Source: Flavobacteriaceae bacterium
GTDB taxonomy: Bacteria; Bacteroidota; Bacteroidia; Flavobacteriales; Flavobacteriaceae
Direction: 5' to 3'
DNA length: 38,773 nucleotides
Assembly (NCBI GenBank): GCA_030828565.1
Contig: JAURCF010000008.1
Coordinates: forward strand, 1-38,773
Made by a program: the position numbers and the translations under genes. Below, one piece after another: positions 34,944 through 38,773 of this stretch (its first letter is position 1; every line of letters begins with the position of its first letter). The notes beneath the pieces were generated by a model. The model saw nothing but the letters and a program-made list of their open reading frames with translations, did not search any database and was not told the origin of the DNA.

Positions 34944-37900
34944 ATGACGAGCCCTTTTGCATTTAAAAAATGGAATCAAATTTCGGGTTGGACGATCTTT
35001 GCAATTGCTCTTACTACCTTTTCACTTACTGTAGAACCTACTGCTAGTTATTGGGATTGTGGAGAATACATCGCTACTTCCGCCAAGCTACAAGTAGGCC
35101 ATCCTCCGGGAGCCCCCCTGTTTCAAATGTTAGGCGCTTTTTTTGCCATGTTCGCCCTCGAAATTGAATCCATTGCTTTGATGGTCAATATGATGTCTGT
35201 AGTTGCCAGTGCGTTTACAATCCTATTTTTGTTTTGGACCTCAACGCTTATAATAAAAAAACTTTTAAGTAAAAACGAGCCACTTACTACCCAACAAGGA
35301 GTATTGATCCTAGGAAGTAGTGCTGTTGGAGCGCTTGCCTATACCTTTTCTGATAGCTTTTGGTACAATGCCGTTGAAGCCGAAGTGTATGCAATGGCAA
35401 CTTTTCTCATGGCCTTGCTTTTTTGGCTTGGGCTTCGTTGGGAACAAGAAATGAATACTCCTAGAGGCGATCGATGGCTGGTTCTTATCTCTTTTGTGAT
35501 TGGGCTTTCGTTTGGGGTTCACTTTATGGGATTGCTTGCAATTCCTGCTATTGGAATGATTTATTTTTTTAAGAATTATCCCAAAGTGACTGTGAAAAGC
35601 TTTGTTGTGGCCAATACAGTTTCGGTAGCCATTTTGTTGTTTATATTCAAATTGTTATTACCACTTACTCTTGCCTTTTTTGGAAACGCCGAAGTGTTTT
35701 TTATCAATACCATCGGGTTGCCATTCAACTCAGGGACGGTCATAGCAGCCATTGCTTTTATTGCATTTTTCTACTACGGCATTCGTTATACTCGAAAGAA
35801 AAACTGGATAAACATCAACACAGGTTTGCTGTGCGTTCTGTTTATTCTGATCGGATTTTCTTCCTGGATCATGTTGCCTATTAGAGCCAATGCCAACACC
35901 GTTATCAACGAAAATTCTCCTTCAGACGCCCGATTGCTGTTGGCCTATTACAACCTAGAGCAGTATCCGGATACGCACCTGTTTTACGGACCTATGTTTT
36001 CAGATATGTATGCAGGTCAAGACCCCATTAAACCCTACAAAGACGACAAGCCTAAGTTTGAACGTGACGAAAAAAAGGGAAAATATATCATTGTTAACGA
36101 TTGGGAAAACGCACGAATCAACTCCAACAGCGCCCATGAAGGATTCTTACCCAGAATGTGGAGCACAGAACATGCTATCAACTATATGAATTATTTTGAG
36201 GTGTTGGATTTTTCAATAAAACCTGAATATCGAGCGCAAAACGAACTTGTTCAGGCAGTACAACAATTTCGTTCCTCTTTCAATCAAGGAGATATCAATG
36301 CAGAAGAATATCACGAGTTTTTAACTCAGTTTGGAGCTTATTTAAACATTGACAAACCTTCTTTTTTAGCAAATATTCGATACTTGCTTCAACACCAAAT
36401 GGGCTATATGTACTGGAGATATTTTATGTGGAATTTTTCTGGAAGACAAAACGATGTTAAAGGGGAATACGACCCATTGAATGGAAACTGGATTAGCGGT
36501 ATCGACTTTATTGATAGTTATCGATTGGGTTCTCAAAAAAACTTACCCGCTGATGTCGAAAACAACAAAGCTCGCAATACTTATTATATGTTACCGTTGT
36601 TTTTTGGAGTCATAGGATTGTTGTTTTTGTATAATCAAGACAAAAAACGTTTTTGGGTACTCCTTGTACTCTTTTTGTTTACAGGATTGGCGCTCAAGGT
36701 ATATTTGAACGAACGCCCTTTTGAGCCCCGCGAACGTGACTATGCACTTGTAGGGTCTTTTTATGTCTATGCGTTATTTATTGGTTTGGGGGTAGTGTCA
36801 TTGTTTCAAACCTTAAAAAAATATCTTGCTCCCAAAATAGCAACTCCGCTCGTTATTGTTAGCGCCCTTTTGGCAGTTCCTGTATTAATGGCCTATCAAA
36901 ATTGGGATGATCACGACCGCTCAAATCGATATACCGCTCAATCAACAGCAAAAGCGTATCTAGATTCGATAGATGAAAATGTAGGGGCGCTTATTTTTAC
37001 CATTGGCGACAACGACACCTTTGCGCTATGGTATGCCCAAGAAATTGAAGAATACAGAACCGATGTGCGAAGCATTAACACGAGCTTGTTGGGAACGGAT
37101 TGGTACATTGATCAAACGAAGAGGAAAACCTACGAAAGCGAGCCTGTAAAATCACAACTGATACACCGTCAATATGCATATGGGGTTAGAGATTACATCA
37201 AGCATGAACCCATCCTTGACTCTGTTCGATGGAATATCAATGATTTTATGAATTGGGTGTCTAGCGATAATCCTAGAACTCGCTACAAACATTTACTCAA
37301 ACAAGTAGATGCCGATTTGGATAGGGTACCCATATCTACGCAAAATTTGGTATACTATCCTACAAACAAGATTCGAGTTCCTGTTAACAAAGAAAACGTT
37401 TTAAAAAGTGGATTGGTACGTCCTAAAGATTCCGATTTGATCGTGGACTATATCGATATTGATTTGCCCAAGTCAGGGATTTACAAAAACCAATTGTTAA
37501 TGCTTGATATTTTAGCCAACAACGACTGGGAACGTCCTATTTACTTTACGGGCGGCAGTTACACTCCCTCAGAGTATATGTGGATGAAGGATTACCTCCA
37601 GCTCGAAGGATTGGTGTACAAACTAGTTCCTATTAAAACCGAGATAGACTCCAGAAATCCTTACGAAATGGGACGTATTGACAGCGACCGTATGTTCGAT
37701 ATTGTGATGAAATGGGACTGGGGAAATTCTGGCAGCGCTGATATTTACCACGATACTGAAACTCGAAAAAATAGCATTTCTTTTAGAGGAAATTTGGCGC
37801 GCTTATCTAGCACTTTGATTGAAGAAAAAAAGAGTCAAAAAGCAGAGGCTGTTATGGACTTGGCTATGGAACAAATGCCTATTGATTATTTTGGGTATTA

Positions 37901-38495
37901 TACATTAGTAGAACCCTTTTTAGAAGGATATTACCGTATAAATAAAGTTGCTAAAGCACAAAATATTTTCGAAAGTCTTTCCAAAAAATACCAAGAATCA
38001 TTGACTTATTTTGCTTCCATTTCCACTGAAACTCAATATCAACTTGGAGAGCAGATCATTACCGATTTGGAACGTTACAGAAGCTTGGTTGAAATGGTTG
38101 TTTTTTATGAAGACACCGAAATTTTGAAGCGCGCTTTGGATGACTTTATAAATTTCACCAATCCTGTCAAGCATCTTTATGGTGACTACGAATACTACAC
38201 GCTCATGACACCTTTTGTTGAGGCGTATTATTCGGTAGTAGCCCTCGAAAAAGGTCAAAACCTATACACTATTATTGCAACCGAATATCAAAAACGATTG
38301 CAATTATTTGCGGATTTACCCTTAGCAGAAATGAAAGAATATTATGCAAACATCGCAACTGAAATCGAAGGATATCGAATGCTTGTCCAGGCAGTAAAAA
38401 TTTATGAAAAAGACAGTTTTGCCTTGCAAGAACTTCAGAATTTTAACAAAAATATTGAGCCTTTTGAAAGGTTGTTTACATCACTCGGTAAGTGA
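34944..38495 (+). CDS. DUF2723 / glycosyltransferase family 117 membrane protein
   Basis: A 1183-residue membrane protein. The N-terminal part (about 1-330) has many membrane helices and the DUF2723 pattern near the start (TVEPTASYWDCGEYIATSAKLQVGHPPGAPLFQM), which holds the Asp/Glu motif typical of GT-C fold transferases. A second membrane cluster follows near 550-660, with RPFEPRERDY just before the last helices. DUF2723 proteins belong to the GT117 family, related to human TMEM260, a protein O-mannosyltransferase; the donor and acceptor here are unknown. The C-terminal 200 residues contain two copies of a helical module starting YYTLVEPFLEGYY and YYTLMTPFVEAYY. The ATG at 34944 begins the membrane part directly. 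A weak TAAATTCG box lies 21 bp upstream. Confidence 0.9.
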   Translation: MTSPFAFKKWNQISGWTIFAIALTTFSLTVEPTASYWDCGEYIATSAKLQVGHPPGAPLFQMLGAFFAMFALEIESIALMVNMMSVVASAFTILFLFWTSTLIIKKLLSKNEPLTTQQGVLILGSSAVGALAYTFSDSFWYNAVEAEVYAMATFLMALLFWLGLRWEQEMNTPRGDRWLVLISFVIGLSFGVHFMGLLAIPAIGMIYFFKNYPKVTVKSFVVANTVSVAILLFIFKLLLPLTLAFFGNAEVFFINTIGLPFNSGTVIAAIAFIAFFYYGIRYTRKKNWININTGLLCVLFILIGFSSWIMLPIRANANTVINENSPSDARLLLAYYNLEQYPDTHLFYGPMFSDMYAGQDPIKPYKDDKPKFERDEKKGKYIIVNDWENARINSNSAHEGFLPRMWSTEHAINYMNYFEVLDFSIKPEYRAQNELVQAVQQFRSSFNQGDINAEEYHEFLTQFGAYLNIDKPSFLANIRYLLQHQMGYMYWRYFMWNFSGRQNDVKGEYDPLNGNWISGIDFIDSYRLGSQKNLPADVENNKARNTYYMLPLFFGVIGLLFLYNQDKKRFWVLLVLFLFTGLALKVYLNERPFEPRERDYALVGSFYVYALFIGLGVVSLFQTLKKYLAPKIATPLVIVSALLAVPVLMAYQNWDDHDRSNRYTAQSTAKAYLDSIDENVGALIFTIGDNDTFALWYAQEIEEYRTDVRSINTSLLGTDWYIDQTKRKTYESEPVKSQLIHRQYAYGVRDYIKHEPILDSVRWNINDFMNWVSSDNPRTRYKHLLKQVDADLDRVPISTQNLVYYPTNKIRVPVNKENVLKSGLVRPKDSDLIVDYIDIDLPKSGIYKNQLLMLDILANNDWERPIYFTGGSYTPSEYMWMKDYLQLEGLVYKLVPIKTEIDSRNPYEMGRIDSDRMFDIVMKWDWGNSGSADIYHDTETRKNSISFRGNLARLSSTLIEEKKSQKAEAVMDLAMEQMPIDYFGYYTLVEPFLEGYYRINKVAKAQNIFESLSKKYQESLTYFASISTETQYQLGEQIITDLERYRSLVEMVVFYEDTEILKRALDDFINFTNPVKHLYGDYEYYTLMTPFVEAYYSVVALEKGQNLYTIIATEYQKRLQLFADLPLAEMKEYYANIATEIEGYRMLVQAVKIYEKDSFALQELQNFNKNIEPFERLFTSLGK

Positions 38496-38502
38496 TTACA
38501 GA

Positions 38503-38773
38503 CTACGTAAAATCGCGCATTAAGTTGATAAGCGTATTGGCGTCTTGCTCACCGCTTTGTCGCCATACCATTTCGCCCAACTTGTAAATCATCAAAGTAG
38601 GCAGTCCCTTAATCCTGAGGGCTTCTGATAAATCGGCGTTTTTATCAACATTAATCTTAATGACTTTTCCACTATCTCCTAGGGCTGCAGCAACGTCTCT
38701 TAGGACAGGATGCATGTTGGTAGAAGGCTCACTCCAATCAGTGTAAAAGTCTAGCAGAATAGGAATATCTGCA
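38503..38773 (-). CDS. thioredoxin-fold protein lacking the active-site cysteines (5' end cut by window edge)
   Basis: The visible 90 residues run from the window edge (ADIPILLDFYTDWSEPS) to a stop at 38503-38505. The fold marks of thioredoxin are all present: the LLDFYTDW strand before the active site, the VIKINVDKN strand, the cis-proline region IKGLPTLMIYKLGE and a final helix. The active site that should read W-C-x-P-C reads W-S-E-P-S, and no cysteine occurs anywhere in the visible part. The frame extends upstream of the ATG at 38713-38715, so that ATG is internal. The protein cannot act as a classical dithiol reductase and may serve as a binding or chaperone-like module. It is convergent with the DUF2723 gene, 7 bp apart. 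Confidence 0.88.
   Translation of the reverse strand, partial: ADIPILLDFYTDWSEPSTNMHPVLRDVAAALGDSGKVIKINVDKNADLSEALRIKGLPTLMIYKLGEMVWRQSGEQDANTLINLMRDFT

Overview
The window reads as an ordinary core-genome segment of a member of the Flavobacteriaceae (Bacteroidota). The evidence is the AT-rich sequence, a complete SprA gene (type IX secretion / gliding), tandem flavobacterial TonB genes, an alternative complex III (ActA-F) joined to an aa3 oxidase, and repeated TAnnTTTG promoter boxes of the Bacteroidota type. No mobile element, prophage, CRISPR array or rRNA operon is visible. Nearly all genes lie on the minus strand.

Layout, left to right. 1-2485 (-): heme O synthase (ctaB) followed by two subunit III genes of cytochrome c oxidase, the second cut by the window edge. 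2589-4090 (-): two tandem tonB paralogues, each with its own terminator. 4270-18033 (-): a head-to-tail run, in transcription order Crp/Fnr regulator, ruvB, queG, maeB, ruvA, sprA, gcvH, vanZ-like. 18052-18405 (+): the 3' remnant of a TauE/SafE-family membrane protein gene, ended by a bidirectional terminator. 18469-29562 (-): actABCDEF-coxB-ctaD, one respiratory operon that moves electrons from quinol through alternative complex III to O2. 29785-30156 (+): a small exported SPOR-domain protein. 30161-34598 (-): rimP-nusA-infB, with a promoter and a leader hairpin upstream. 34752-34824 (-): tRNA-Gln(TTG) with promoter and terminator. 34944-38495 (+): a DUF2723 / GT117-type membrane glycosyltransferase. 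38503-38773 (-): the partial end of a thioredoxin-fold protein that lacks both active-site cysteines.

The respiratory genes work together. ActABCDEF oxidises menaquinol and passes electrons through c-type hemes to CoxB/CtaD; CtaB makes the heme O precursor of heme A; the subunit III proteins complete the oxidase. The TonB proteins use the resulting proton gradient to energise outer-membrane transport. SprA forms the outer-membrane conduit of type IX secretion.

I see no clear new multi-gene system. The items most worth a second look are the TauE remnant beside the Fnr-type regulator (a possible scar of a lost cbb3 oxidase cluster), the cysteine-free thioredoxin, the perfect hairpin in the rimP leader, the repeated placement of promoter boxes just before start codons, and the duplicated C-terminal module of the DUF2723 protein.
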